From Glandiceps talaboti (Eukaryota; Hemichordata; Enteropneusta; Spengelidae), in NCBI RefSeq assembly GCF_964340395.1, contig NC_135564.1:16932957-16996956 (forward strand): a stretch of 64,000 bases of DNA, in the 5' to 3' direction. The notes beneath the pieces are model-generated. The model saw only the letters and a list, made by a program, of their open reading frames with translations, was not told the DNA's origin and searched no databases. A program made the translations under genes and the position numbers. This document shows, piece after piece, positions 47,301 through 62,000 of this stretch. Positions within the stretch are counted from its first letter, which is position 1; each line of letters begins with the position of its first letter.

Positions 47301-50300
47301 ACAGGTCCGGGCAGCTGTCCTTGTCCTAGCTGCCCTGGCCCGGGCATACCAACTGGTATCTGTATAGGCCCTAAGGAACCTGGTCCCTGCATTGCTGTTA
47401 GACAGCCCGGTCCTTGCACCTGTCCAGCACTATGCATTTGGCCTGGAGATGTCATCAGAGTTCCAATGGGTCCAGATCCTGGACTTGGTACTGGAGATGG
47501 ACTTGGAATCGGACTCCTCATTTGGGGAATCTCCATTTGATCCTCATTCATGTCATGACTAGTAAGTTTTTCTTGAGCCTTTTTCCTCTTTATGCCATCA
47601 TTCAACTGCAGATTAAAAAAGAAAATAATTCCATTCATTCACGAGAGATTGTTCATTTAGATTATTTCCCCAAGACCACTTCCAAGTTTGAGACTTCTCA
47701 TGCACATGCATATGCAAGTGTTTGAAAAGTTATGGAGTTATAAGTAGTGATACTGCATTCTTCATGCCTTGAAAAGAAATGTTTCTCTACAGACTCGCAC
47801 TCATGCAAACCCTCTTATTCATTAGTATATACAGCCTGTTTCACATTAGTGTTCACTGCCTGTTCAATACTACAATGCAGAAACCAATATATAGCAAGGT
47901 CGCAATTTCTTGCTGCACTGTCTCAATGAAATAAACCACTTCAATGTAAGTAAATTGCAGTTGCGGTTGCAACTACATGTAGGTGCAGACATGCAGGCGA
48001 CAGTTAGATATTATTCCCCAATATTTTCTTCCTTCAGCCAAGGAAAATATGAGTGAGACAACCCTTAGGTCACGAGTATTTTCCGGCTGAATGAAGAAAA
48101 ATATCAGAGAATAACATATTTATACAATGTACTTGCACCAGTGATATCAAAGAAAAATCGGGGAAAGTAATGACAATTTTGAACATTTTGAGTCATATTT
48201 CGAACACACCAGAACCAGTGACGTAGACACGCGTTGTTGTGACATAGATGGGTGTTGTCCCGACATAGAACGACCAGAGTATATATTCCATATTTTTTCT
48301 TAAACTTGGCTGGTGCATGGTATAATGTTTTGATATCTGCATTTGATGTCTGCATAGTGGCATGTCGGTTCATTTCATTGAGACACAATGTCATAAGAAA
48401 CTACATTCAATCAATCTTGCTATCTTGAAGTGTGGCATTCTTCTTATTGTTTTCTGCATCAAACAGAGCCAGTGAACACTACCATGAAGCGGGCTGTATT
48501 TGAAGATATTTAGAGTGTTATAGACTGAGCCATAAAGGAAAATGATAGTCAACGAAAACCTTGTACCTGTGGTGTCGGCATGTATTATTTTTACTTTTAC
48601 ATAACCATCATGCTGTAAAAGTTGATTAGAATGTATGGCTTTGGAATGAAACTTACTTTGGCAGTAACACTCACTCGAGATGTTGGTGGTAGTATGTTCT
48701 TTATCTTGAGAAAAGACAACACAGCGTTAGTCAGAAGGGTGTGAGTAAGGTAAGTATGGAAAATCACGCACAAACAAAGTTAGGGTAAAATGGTGGTTTT
48801 AGGTGATTAGTTCAGAAACATTACTCACTCTCCATACCTTTTGGGCATCCTTCAGTCTCTGGGCTGCACGGTTTTCTCTGGCTCTTTGCAGGAACGGTTC
48901 TTTTTCGTCTGATTTTGCCTTCCTCCATATCTTGGCTATCTGTTTTGCTCTTTGTGTCCAATCTATACAATAATTGCAAATATATCACTAGTCACTACAC
49001 ATATACGAGAAATTACTTGCATCTGTGCATGTGCACGCCAGTTGTATTTGCTGAGCTTACTTGATTGATTGATTGATTGATTGGTTGGTTGGTTGGTTGG
49101 TTGATTGATTGATTGATTGATTGAGAAAATGTTAAATATCCCAAAAGACATAACATACGAATGACTTGCACATACTTAAACAAGTTTTTGAGAATACAAA
49201 GTGTGTGGTAACACAGTTCCATGTTTTGCTAATAGCAGTAAGTAGGTCAAATGTACGCAAGTTTTCCAGTCACAGGTTCCCAATCAAAACAGAAGTTTGA
49301 GATATTGAAATCTATATAAGGAGAGTACATAGTTCACTGTTCCAAAATTACGAAAACAACATTAACACTGAACAATTAATCATTCTGTGATCAAGGTCCA
49401 CAGTAGACAGATCACAACATTATATTTGTTTCCAATTTTACAATTCCAAAAGTAACCATCTTTTTATTGTCCAAATCTACATAAGTTTTACTTGACTTTC
49501 CCTCTCTGCTTCCAGACTTTGGTTATGATTTGAATAATTCCACTTGCGTACACCTACTAACCTGGATAGTCTTTCTTGAGATCAGGATGTTGCATATTTG
49601 CATACAATACAGGTGAAATCGTTGCCATGTCACCAAGAGGTTCATCTTTCTCCCACTTCAGAATATTTCGTTGATTATATGTTAGAGTCTCTCCATCTGG
49701 TTCGGCAGTTGGTGTAGTGGGCCAGGGACTCATTGGAGGGCCAAAGTCGGGGCTAAACACAGGACTACTCATATCTTGGCCAAGCGGATGTTGTTGTTGT
49801 TGTTGTTGTGGCTGTTGAAGTGGCGACTGATGTGGTGGTGGTGGTGGTGGCTGCTGAGGAGGGAAAGATGGCTGCAATGGCAGTGTTGTTGGTGGTGTTG
49901 GTCTCTGGTGGTGAACTGCAGTAATGGATTGTGATGTTACCACTGTAGTGCTGGTTGATGCTGCAGTAGCTTCTGTTGGAAATGGAATGTCTCCACCTAT
50001 CAGAACAATATGTGGGACAGTTTTTATTTGAGTCCAATTCAATATGACAAACAAGATAACAATGCACAAGATTGTATCCATACAACCTTCAACATTTCCA
50101 TACAATGAAAACATAGTTTATTTGGAAGCATACAACTTAAGTATGGTTTATTTTATTAATTTATTATTACTTTGATCTGAAAACACTTTAAGCCAATAAG
50201 TGCAATCTCTCAACTGTTTGAAAGTGAAACTGTTTCACTTCGATTTTTCAAGTAGGGAGCATGATAAAATTGTTTTATAAATTAAAAATCCAAAATAAAT

Positions 50301-53300
50301 ACCCAATCCTCATCCATGTGACTACTTTAATCCTTGTTCTATCAGGAATGATTTGTATGTGCATAAACTACACGTTGGGACAAACCAGGATTGAAAACAA
50401 AATAATCGCCCACACTTACCTTCTGTTGGAAGTTGTTGGACAGACGTCTGCTCATGTGGACCTAACATTCCTGACAGGATTTCATCCATTTCTTTACCAT
50501 CCATTTGAGCAAGTTCTATACAACAGAAATAAAGACACAGATCAAACCTCTCTTCAACTACCCATTTCATCATCATTGCAACCTGGTTCAATACCTTCAA
50601 AACATTAGTTGTTATTTTAGAGTTTCCAAAGAAAATGTTTACATAGATGTTGAGAGATTACTAAACATGTTTTCCATGTATGTCTCCAAGTTTACTTCAC
50701 ATATTCAAGCGTACAGGAAACGAAACAAAAAATTTATGATTTATCTCTGTGAGACACTGATAAGCTAATTGACCATCTATGCATTTCCTGAATGAATTGT
50801 CCAGGAGTTTCTGCATTTTCTTAACTTCCTTGCTTTTCAGAGACAGATGTCCAAGGGTTTCAGATTTACTCTTTTTTTTAAAGGAAAACTGGAAGTGATC
50901 CATGTGGACCATCAATTTTGGTTGTCCACGGCACTTTGTAGTTTTCCTGGAAAAGTTTCAAACTTTTACTTAAAGTAATCACATAAATGCAGGTCTACGA
51001 TAATCAAAACTCTGGTTGTTGAACTCATTGTCAGTTGACCTTGACATTTACCTTCAGTAACCATCTTATCGATGTCCTCCGCATCAAGTTCAGCTATTTG
51101 GTCACTTGTAGATTCAGTTCTACCAGCTGTATTGGCACTACTAGTACCACCAGTACCATCCACTGTAACAGTGCTTATATCAATTCCTGTCAAAATATCA
51201 TCCAGAAACATGTCAGCAAATCATTTTTATTTATTTTGCTGACCACAAAACTTCCTAATAATCACAAGCTTTTACATTTTGAATACTTTCACTGATAATC
51301 TGAATAATAATGATAAAGAGATTTATATATCCATAATGCAATGCTCAGTGGCACTTTACAATAGATAAGTAAAAGGTTTCTATTCACAGTAGTGGCAAAC
51401 TAACTGTCGCAATTGCCTTGTAGAAGTACACAAAGTTTACAGCTTCATAAACAGAGAAACCACAGTTGCATCAATGACTGTTGATTGTAATGAACACTCT
51501 GTTGAGCTTATGTCTTTCACGTAGCATTACTTCTGGCAATAAATGAATAACATAGAATTCTAACGTCTTCAAGTCGTTTTGAAGTTCACATCATCAATCT
51601 CAGAAGGTATGACAAGATAGTATACATACCCTCGGCACCTTTATTGAGATCACCACTCATTAGTATTCCTAGCAGCTCATCGTCATGCGGTAGGAAATTG
51701 AGTGGATCATCAGTGTTGCCAAGATCATTACCATCGATGTTTTCATTCTGTGCTGCATCACCTGTCGTCACTGATGGCACTCCAGTGGTAGCTGCACCCA
51801 TAGGTAGGTTCTTGTCTAGATGTGTGTGAAGCTGACCAGGAGTCATTTTCTTCTCATCATCTGACCCACTTCCAAAGCCATCTTTCTTGTGCTTACTTGA
51901 GGTCAATAATGTTTTACCAAAGAATGCCTCCTGTAATGACAAATGTTTTCATATTACATCAATATGTGATATTCCGGTTGGCAGAAAAACAAAAGATTGC
52001 ATAGTTTCACCACTAGGAGTGCTGTTCAATATGATAGTTGAGTACCTTGCACTGCCATGAGATTTAGCCCTCATCTGGGGCACCCTCTTGTGACACTGCG
52101 GTGGATAACCAGAGTATGGCATACTCACAAAGTCTACTACAGTTAGCATTTTCAAGAAGCAAGAAGACATGAAATACATGTCCTTGGTACCTAAAATCTT
52201 TGTAAAATAGAAATATTCCAGCTTTATTGAACTTATCATAAGTTCATACAACCAATAACACCAAAGTAAAGCATTTTCTGTATGTACCACAATCATTTAT
52301 AGCATCCATATCAAGTGTAAAACTATACTCTTTCATTTGCTAATTGACCACATTAGAACATGCTAGGCTTGTAAATAAACCAATTGAAACAGTATACTTT
52401 AACACTTGATATGAATGCTATAAACGACTGTAGCACATAGAGAAAGTGCTTTATTTCAGTGTTACTCGTAATATGAATGCTATATATGAGTGTAGCACAG
52501 ACAAAAGTGCTTTCTTCAGTGTTACTCATTGTAATATGAATGCTAAAAACGACTGTAGCACATAGAGAAAGTGCTTTACTTCAGTGTTACTCATTGTATT
52601 ATACTTGATTCATACATACCTGTAGGTATGTTGGAAAAGAATGTTCCAACTGTGTTTTCCTTCTCCTCCTCTTCTTCTTCTTTTCCACAATATCTGATCC
52701 CAGCTCAGACCTGCCTTGCTCATCTCCACCCATTTCAGCTAGGAGGAAACAGAATACAGACAAAATTTAGATTCTAAGTTTTTGCTTTTATACTTACAAG
52801 TCTCTGCCTTCTATGAGGGACTGAAACTCACTATAAAACCATGACCCGAAAGCCAGCTGAGATTCTCACTTTTCACTGCTAGAAAATTTTGCGATTTTTA
52901 GTCTTCAGTTAGTTCTTAAAGACTAATTACTATTAATTACAGAGTGGTACATGGTGTTCATATACAATGTGACATTTTAATCACTACTTATTGTTATGTT
53001 AAATTCATTTTCCAGCGAAATAAGGGAAAACAAATCTTTATCTAAAATGTCCATGTTTACAGAACATTACTATGGAGATCAGCGCTATAGTAATTTGAGT
53101 CATTGAGTGACAAGTCCACTTTTGGATGCCAATTAATTACAATAAATGAATTTCTATGATTGACAAGTCCACGTTTGGATGCCAATTAATTACAATAAAT
53201 GAATTTCTAGAGTAAATTCTATGATGAATAATTATTTCTGATGGCAATTATACCCCTGTTGTAATTATCAAGATATACAACTTTTGATACAGATCACTAA

Positions 53301-55971
53301 TACAACCATCATACTTTTTACCAGTTCAAATTAAAGATATGATCGATGATGGCAGTGAAGTTATGTTTTTTATGTAGTGACATGGCCTGATAAATTTGTT
53401 GATGTTGTTGTTGATTCTTTTCCAACAAGTGACTTTGAGAGTGCTCAAAACAATGAATGTCAGTCACTGTGCCCTCTACGCCCATTTGACACACAATTTC
53501 TAGTGACGCACCAAAATTTACCCATTTCATCACCATGACAACCTGGTTCAATATCTTCAAAACAGTAGTTGTTATTTTAGATTATCCAAAGAAAATGTTT
53601 ACATAGCATGTTGAGAGATTACTAAACGTGTTTTCCATGTGTGTCCCCGAGTTTGCTTCACATATTCAAGCGTACAGGAAACAAGATGAACATTTTATGA
53701 TTTATCTCTGGTAAGCTAATTGACCATCTATGCATTTGCCTGAATGAACTGTCCAGGAGTTTCTGCATTTTCTTAACATCCTTGCTTTTCAGAGATTTCT
53801 CATTTTGACTCACAACAACAAAATTTGTGTATCATCAGAGTGCACACTGCTGTCAGTCTATTATTGACATAAAAACAAACACACTGAAAAAAACAATATC
53901 TTGGCTAGGTGATGACCAACATATTGTCTCCACTTCATGTGATTATAAAGGTCCCAAATTGATGACATGCATGATTGCCAATGTCCTAAATCAAGAAAAT
54001 ACTTTTGGTGTCCTGAAAAACAATGTCTTTGTATATTATTGAATTGCTACAAACAAGATCTCACTTTTGGTACCCTGAAGTGTCTTTCTATGAAACAATC
54101 TAAGTTGTCCAACAACATATTTACACATTGCTTTCATAGCCACCCAGCAGTACAAATCATGTTAGCTTAGAAAGCTCTACTTATGGACAGGCACCTAACA
54201 CTGAATGCAACAACACAAAATATTTAAGACTTGCATGTCTGGCAAAATTTTTTTTTTTTCAATTTGTGTTTGCATAAACTTTTTGACCATCAAACAAAAC
54301 ATACACAGCTTTCTGTTAGTATTGCAGAATTATATTGCCATTGCTTTCAAATAAAAAAAAATAAAAAAATTTAAAATCCTACACATTTTTTTATAAGTAC
54401 AAGGAAAATATGTATTTGCATATTTCTGAATCCCCCCCCCCAAAAAAAAAAAAAAAACAACCCAAAACAAAACAACAAAATGATGCAAAATGTACCTTCT
54501 TCTGCATTTTGACTAAGGACATCTCGACTGATAAGGCTGGAGATTTTTCTATTTGACAGTTTATTGAGTAATCCACCACGACCTCGTGGACGGACAACAA
54601 AACCACCAATTCCTAGCAAAAAAAAAAAGACAAAAAATAAACAAACTCATTTTGAAAAGGAAAGGATACTTTAACAACTCTGAAGTCACAATACGAAGCC
54701 ATTTCATTTTACTTTTTTTTTTGCAAAGATTGGTTTACTTTTTTTTTGCAAAGATTGGAAACTAGTATGTAAAAAAAGGACCACCATGCACAGATCAAAA
54801 TAAATTTATGTTACAAATTATGCAAGGAAGAAGAACAGGCAAACAAGTACATACACAGGATTCAGGAACAGTATTAGAAAAAGACAGCCAGTGAAAAAAA
54901 GGGTTTTCAGAAAAAGCTATTTTTTGGAGAGGAAAGATTTCAAGCATACCATTACAGTAACATCTGACTACTGTATCAGCAAAGTGAGCACGTTATCATT
55001 AATTCACTCAGGAATCAAGAATGTATACAGCTACCATGTAACCTTCAACCACTTTACGGTTTACAAAATTTTGAAAGTGGTGTTATAAGTGCATGTAGAC
55101 TTCATACAATTTGGAAAATTTTCATCTCATCAACATCTGTAGAGGATAACTGATCCTGTACATGTTCAAACACTGTGTCAACATTCTGACAGCCAAAAAG
55201 GTATAAGTTTGTTTCCATCGTGAGTTAATCAAATTCACTATCTTACTGCTCCGAACATGATCTCAAAATAGAAGCGTCGTCAACAATTTTCTCAGCAGAA
55301 AATTACAGCCAATATTTACACACTTGGAAACTATCATAGCCATTAACAAGAAGAAAACATAAAAGCAAGAATACAGATTAAGTTATAACAGACAGAAGGA
55401 AAGTTCTCAACACAGCATAATCACAAAACTATGTACCTGGTCGGTACGCTGGTCTCCGTTTTTTCTTCTTCACAAAACTAGGGTCAGTTAAGTTAGTGTC
55501 ATCACCTCCGCTGACTTCTGCTTTTTCTTCGTCATGCTCACCAGTTGAATCTGAGATGTGAAATATTTTTGTCACAAATCTTGGAAAAGTCCAGTCAGAC
55601 ATATTTCTGCCTTAGTACACTTGTTGATTACTGCTATCAACTAACATATGATTTGGGGTTATAAAATAGCACCTTGGTAACTTATTCAACTTTGAAATCT
55701 TTATAAAGAACCCCTCCTGCACTTGATACGTTCAGTCATTTTGGAGATTTCCTGCATGTGTTTATGGGAAATTTCTCCGCCAATGACATCACATTTACCA
55801 AAATCTCCTTGCTGTGACAAAGACTTTTTCATTTCAGGGGTACACACCTTCAAAAACACTACTGTGATTTCTGAATATGAAGGAATTGATAAATGAACTG
55901 AACTGAATGGAATGAATGAATGAATGAATGAATGGATGGATGGAATTGTGTCTGTGCGCGTGTGCACGCGG

Positions 55972-56035
<64 letters not shown>

Positions 56036-59000
56036 ACATGAGTGTTCATAAATCTGCCCTTATTACAAAGTTTAATCTATATTATTTGCTCTTTATAGTG
56101 TAGGAGTGTTTTATTTAGATGATGTATATTTCAACGACTACATCCACTCACCTCTGATGATTTCATCACTCATTAGTCCCACTGTCACATCCTGCTCGCC
56201 GAGTTTAGCCTTTTCTGCTTTCTGTAACTCTTTCAAGACTGAAAGACTGCCTGGACGGAATCGAGCTTTGCTGCGTGGATGTCGCGGTTTCATTGGCGGC
56301 GTCATTGACATGCTTTTAATCTGATTAAACCCTGACTCTGTCAAAAACACCCCTTCCATGGAGTACTGTTGAAGATGAATTGGTTTCACTGTTGATTCTG
56401 AAAATAGAGAGGAATTGAAAGAGCCGTTGATTAAACCCATCGTCCGTCAAAAAACACCCCTTCCATACTGAAATGAAATGGCCTAGTCACCATCAACCTC
56501 TTCGATCAATAAGGGCCTACTTATCTTGGCACAGATACAGTCCAAGACATCCGGATTTTCCCAACTTGTGTACATTCAAACAAATACCCCTCCTGGTAGG
56601 AAGATCATTAACACTACATATCCAATGAGTTGTTCTCACCTAAAGGTTGCGCCATTTCTTCTGAGGGTGGTGGTAGTGGTGGTGGTGGCGGAGGTGGTGG
56701 TTTGAGAGCAGGTTGAGTTGCTGGCCTACAATGAAGGCAGTGATAACCTTGATCTGCTGCTCTCTCAATATCATCTTCATTCTGAAATCCCTCACATTCT
56801 GCATGTAGCCACCTATAGCAAAAAAAAGCGTATATGTTGACTTCTACAATGTCTTCACAGTAACTTGAGTGTAACTTGTAAGATGCAATGGCAAGAGAGG
56901 GGTAGGCCGATGTACGAGGGCGCCCAACAAGACATATCTAACAGACTACTCGGTAACTACCCATGGACAGAAACTAACCATGTACAATGTATTTGTACCT
57001 TTCCCTCTCAAAACAGCTGACACACAACGTAACTTAGTATGGCAATGTCGATAAACAGCACCACTTTCTGTTACAATCCTTAAAGCTCATCTTATAAGAT
57101 AACCATCATTCAAGACCATGGAATGCAAACATTGTGGTTTTAGGACTTACCTATAACACTGAATACACTGTAGCATGAGTTCATTCTCTATGTAATCTTT
57201 CAAACATGCACAACATGTTATGAGACTTGCACACGGACCACACTGCGTGTAGTTGTTTTGCCAGTCACAGTTAAAGCCTGGAGTAGTAGCACCACATTGT
57301 GTACAACAAACACACCTGGTGAATAAATAACAATATGCAAATCAGATATTTAACACACCTGGTGAAAGAAAAACAGCCTGCAAAAGTATGTAACACCTGG
57401 TGAATGAGTAACAATATGCATATAAGATCTCTAACACACCTGGTGAATGAATAACAATATGCAAATATGATAGCTAACACACCTGGTGAATGAGTAACAA
57501 TATGCAAATATGATAGCTAATACATGAGGTGAATGAGTAACAAATGAAATATAGGTATACACAAGTCTCCTATAGTATGTTAACTTATCTTGCATTTAAT
57601 ATTGCCTTTGTCATATATGAAGTTATATCTGACCCTGACCATCCCTAAATGTTTCTATATTTTGACTCATCCACAACACTTTCTTTGGCATGGAATTAAC
57701 CACTATAAAAGACATGGGGTAGTGCATCTATCATTCCCTTCCTACTGACATAGCTCTGAGTTTGATGTCATAGGCATTACAAAGTGTCATTACCCAGTAT
57801 AGCAATATTCAATTTTTTGTCAATTCACCATACTTACCATTTACACTTCCAACCACCCTTGGGTACATTTTCTAATGGTGGGTCTAAGCAATATGTGTGA
57901 TAGCTAATATCACAGTCATCACATAGCAAGAGACGTCCTTCGTCACTGGCCTTACCGCAACCCTCACACACTGTACAGTCCAGACATCTCCAGCCCTTGG
58001 ATAAGACAACTTTTGTGATCTACAAAAAGAAAACACAAAGAGTTGAACACTTGATAGCATGGATAGCAGTGTCAGCCAGGATAAGACCGAGTAGAGGTTG
58101 CCATTTTCAGGACAGCGCCCTCTGGTGGCAGCATATACATGAACAACAGCTCTTTTGGACAGCTATGATTTAACACATACAATACACGTACATGTTTCTG
58201 CTCCATACCATCTATTGCCATGCATTAAATGTTTTCTCGTTATTTCACTATAACACTAACTGCTATATCAATCAACCTCATAGAAACTGTTGATATACTT
58301 ACTGGGAACATTTTTTAGTGAATAATTATAATATCAATGCAGTCATACATGCAAAAGATGTGATACAAATTATTCAATTTTTTCATGGTAAATGAACTGC
58401 CCCACAAATCGGTAATCATAGTAGGAACAGGACTGTGAACAGAAAGTATCAATCTGTCAACCACAACTCACCTTGATGTTAACACAATAGGGGTGATAGC
58501 ACTGTCCACACTGAGAGCATGTCAGAAGACGTCCCTCAGCACCTCGACCAAAACTGCCACAACTTACACACATATCCTGAAAGATAACACACAAGGACTT
58601 TGGTCAAACATGACATTCAATGTATCATACTTTTAATAATACATATACACCCACTTTATCCACCCATGCACATAATTACAGCCTAGTTCCTATATAGTAT
58701 CATTACGATTTACACCTCCACTCACTTTAGAAACCACGTTGGCATCCAGACAAATGTAATTATGACTCCAATAATACATATGATATACATCGACTTTATC
58801 AGCTTTGCCACCATGAACATAATTACGACTGCAGCAAGCCAGTTGGCAGCTCTCTCAGATAAGACACAAACTTTGTTTTGTTTTGTGGTGAAATTTTGAT
58901 ATATGCTATTACAGGACGTTCAGGTAATTATACACACTGCAGAGCAGCATTCTGATAGCAAATTTCTCTCAAGTGATGCCACATTCCAACTCATCTCTAT

Positions 59001-62000
59001 TCATACTACTTTGATTACAGGGTAATTATGCCACCGTACAATCAAGGCAGCTGTCATCCATTTGTGTATTCTACCCCATGCGACAACAAATAATTTTAGT
59101 TTGTGCATATCATAGTTAGCTGAAAGATGGCTTTCTGAAAATAATGTCAAGGGTGTATATGTCACAATACTGATAGTAGTTTGTGTTTGTTCAAGAATTG
59201 TCAACACCATTGTCACCACTATAGTTTGAATGTTTTTAATCCAAGCATTCATCAATACATCCCCATCCCCACCCCACCCCCACTGCCACCCCACCCCCAC
59301 CGAGTCTTGTGCTGGTGTTACTATAGCACTCAACACCAGTCAATACTTATGCCCCTGGAAGCACAAAAATTTGTTTCAAATTTTGAAATTACCATCAACA
59401 TCTCTGCTAAATCTAAGCAAGTCTTGTATGTAAAACTGTTATGTAATCATGACCCTACATGACCTTTATTGGGAGGGTAGCTAATTATGAATGCCTGGAC
59501 AATATAAAATCCACTCAGATTTTAGCAGAGCTGTTGCTTGTTGATTCCACATTCAAAAGTTGAACACAATTTCTGTGCTTCCAAGAGCATAAGCCTTGGT
59601 TTGGTGTAGAGGGCTACAGTAACACCAAAACAAGTCAATAGGCTAAACTTACCTGAGTGAGAGTAAATTTATCTTTGACAGAAAATAAGACAACTGTCGT
59701 GTGCATGCCGGTATCATCTTCATCTTTCTTCTCATTGCCACTATCTTGTGTTGTACATGATGTCTGGTAAGACATAAAAAACATGTCTCATTCACGATCA
59801 CTGGCAATTAAAGCTGTTTGTGTTACGGCTAAAATGATGTAGGCTTGGTGTTTCACTCATGTGACATTACATTTACAGCTAAAACAATGAAGGCTTAGTG
59901 TTTTACTTATGTGATGACATTTACAGTTAAAATGATGTTGGCCTGGTGTTTTACTCATGTGACATGACATTTACATATAAAGTCCCAAGAGTTCAGCATT
60001 CAAGAAATGACAAAATGTTATTCTTACACACAGATTAAAGAATAAACTTTTCATTTATTTTTATTTACAATAATTTTAGGCAAAAACAACTCTTCCAACT
60101 AATGGAAAGTAAATGTGTACAACATCAAAAGGTGAAACAAAACCTAAGACGACACACAATAGGATGTACAATACTAAGAAAGAGAAAACACCACAAAGTG
60201 TGAGAGGGAACAAGAATTTAAAAAGAATATGAAAGTAGTAATACCTGTGTTATTTGCAGTACACTACTAGGTTTGAGTTTAGGTTTAGGGCCTCTCTTGG
60301 CTGGTGGACCAGGATGTCGTCTCCGCTTGGCAAGCTGCGCACCCCTCCCCTGTTGAAAAAATACATCACATACAGGTACATTAGCCTGAATATTCTGGGT
60401 CTAACAGCATTGCTAAACAAGACAGCCAGCCAAGTCTCTGGCATACATATCTATTTCAAGACACTGTATGTATTTCAATAGCCTAGAGTCAAGTTGTTGG
60501 ATGATTTTCAGGTTGACCATCATCTCCCCTCACAGACAAGTCAAAATTCCTACATGACTCAACTCTGGGCTAGTCTTTCCATGAACATGCGACAACTACG
60601 GAAGTAGTCTACTAAGAATACTGTGTTATTTTCAGCCATGTTGTATGGCCTTACACACAAACATTAAGATATGGGAAGAAATTCCAAGCACCAGACTGAT
60701 TTCACTTTGCAGTGCTTAGTAAATGCATTTTGTTAACTATTATTCTTGACATTATCAATGCATGACTCAACTATTCCACTTCTGCCTCTGCTCATAAATG
60801 CCTATGTATATATGATCAAAATGTTGACATCTCGAGATAAGAGAGGTATAAAATGCTGCTGAAAAAAACAACACATAAAGCTGTTATTTTTCAGCCAGTC
60901 TTCAGTCTTAATAGCCTTTTGTGACTTCCCAACAAAATGTTAACATTAAAGCATGTGTATTGCACATTACAAAATACATACATACAGCATTTCCAGCAAC
61001 CACATTTGAAGACCATCAAAACGTGCATGCCTCGTTCAGGAACACTCGTGACTGCTGAACTTTGGAAGCTGACTTTTCACAACAAACTTAGGGGGGTCAG
61101 ATATGAAAAACAACCAATTGAAAGACTTCTCGCTATGGGAGTGCTAAGTAACTTGCTGTCAAAACTCACCCTCGGTCGTCCTGCGCCAATTCTCTTGATG
61201 ACCGCTGGTTTTCCAAGCCCAGGCGTTTTTGTACTTGTCAGTAAATTTGAAAGGCTTGATGCAGTGCTTGGTACACTGGACATTTCTCTCTGCAAAATCC
61301 AAACGCAAACATTGCTTAAAGTAAACAAAATGTTTGGCAGTTGAATAATACCCAAGGCTAATAAATCAGATAAGAGCAATAAAGGTACAGTTTACACAGC
61401 TCATAAACTTATAAATGGAGGATTTCTTATCAGTGGGGCTGGTCTAGTTCCAAACTGGAGTAAACAACACTCAGTGCCTGTTCTGTCATAACAGGTGTAT
61501 ACATAACCCTGGGTTACATACCTGCCTTTGCTATCTCAGATACTATGAAAGACATAGCAAACAAAATCAACAAATAAAACTTCATTGCTGTGACTCAACA
61601 TTCTTGTGTATTTTCACCGACTGAAAAGGTAGTGTGTGCAATTTACTAATGCCTATCGGAACCTGGATCATATCAAAGGCTTTAAGTATACGCTCTCTTC
61701 AAAATACTTTAATCTTGGATACAAAAGAAGGATCAGCTCTTAAAGTGGCACAAACCGAATATGATCCTTTTAACACAGGTGAAAAAAAATGTATATATAT
61801 ATATATATAAAACCTCAAGAAAGTATTCTAATATATATGTTAGCCTAGTGCTATATCTAGCATCAAATCTCAAGATCTCTGACCTAGTCTTGTGGTATCT
61901 GTGGCACCAAATCTCAAGAGCTCTGAACTAGTCTAGTGCATGGCATCAAATCTCAAGATCTCTGAACTAGTCTAGTGCTATCCGTGGCATCAAATCTCAA

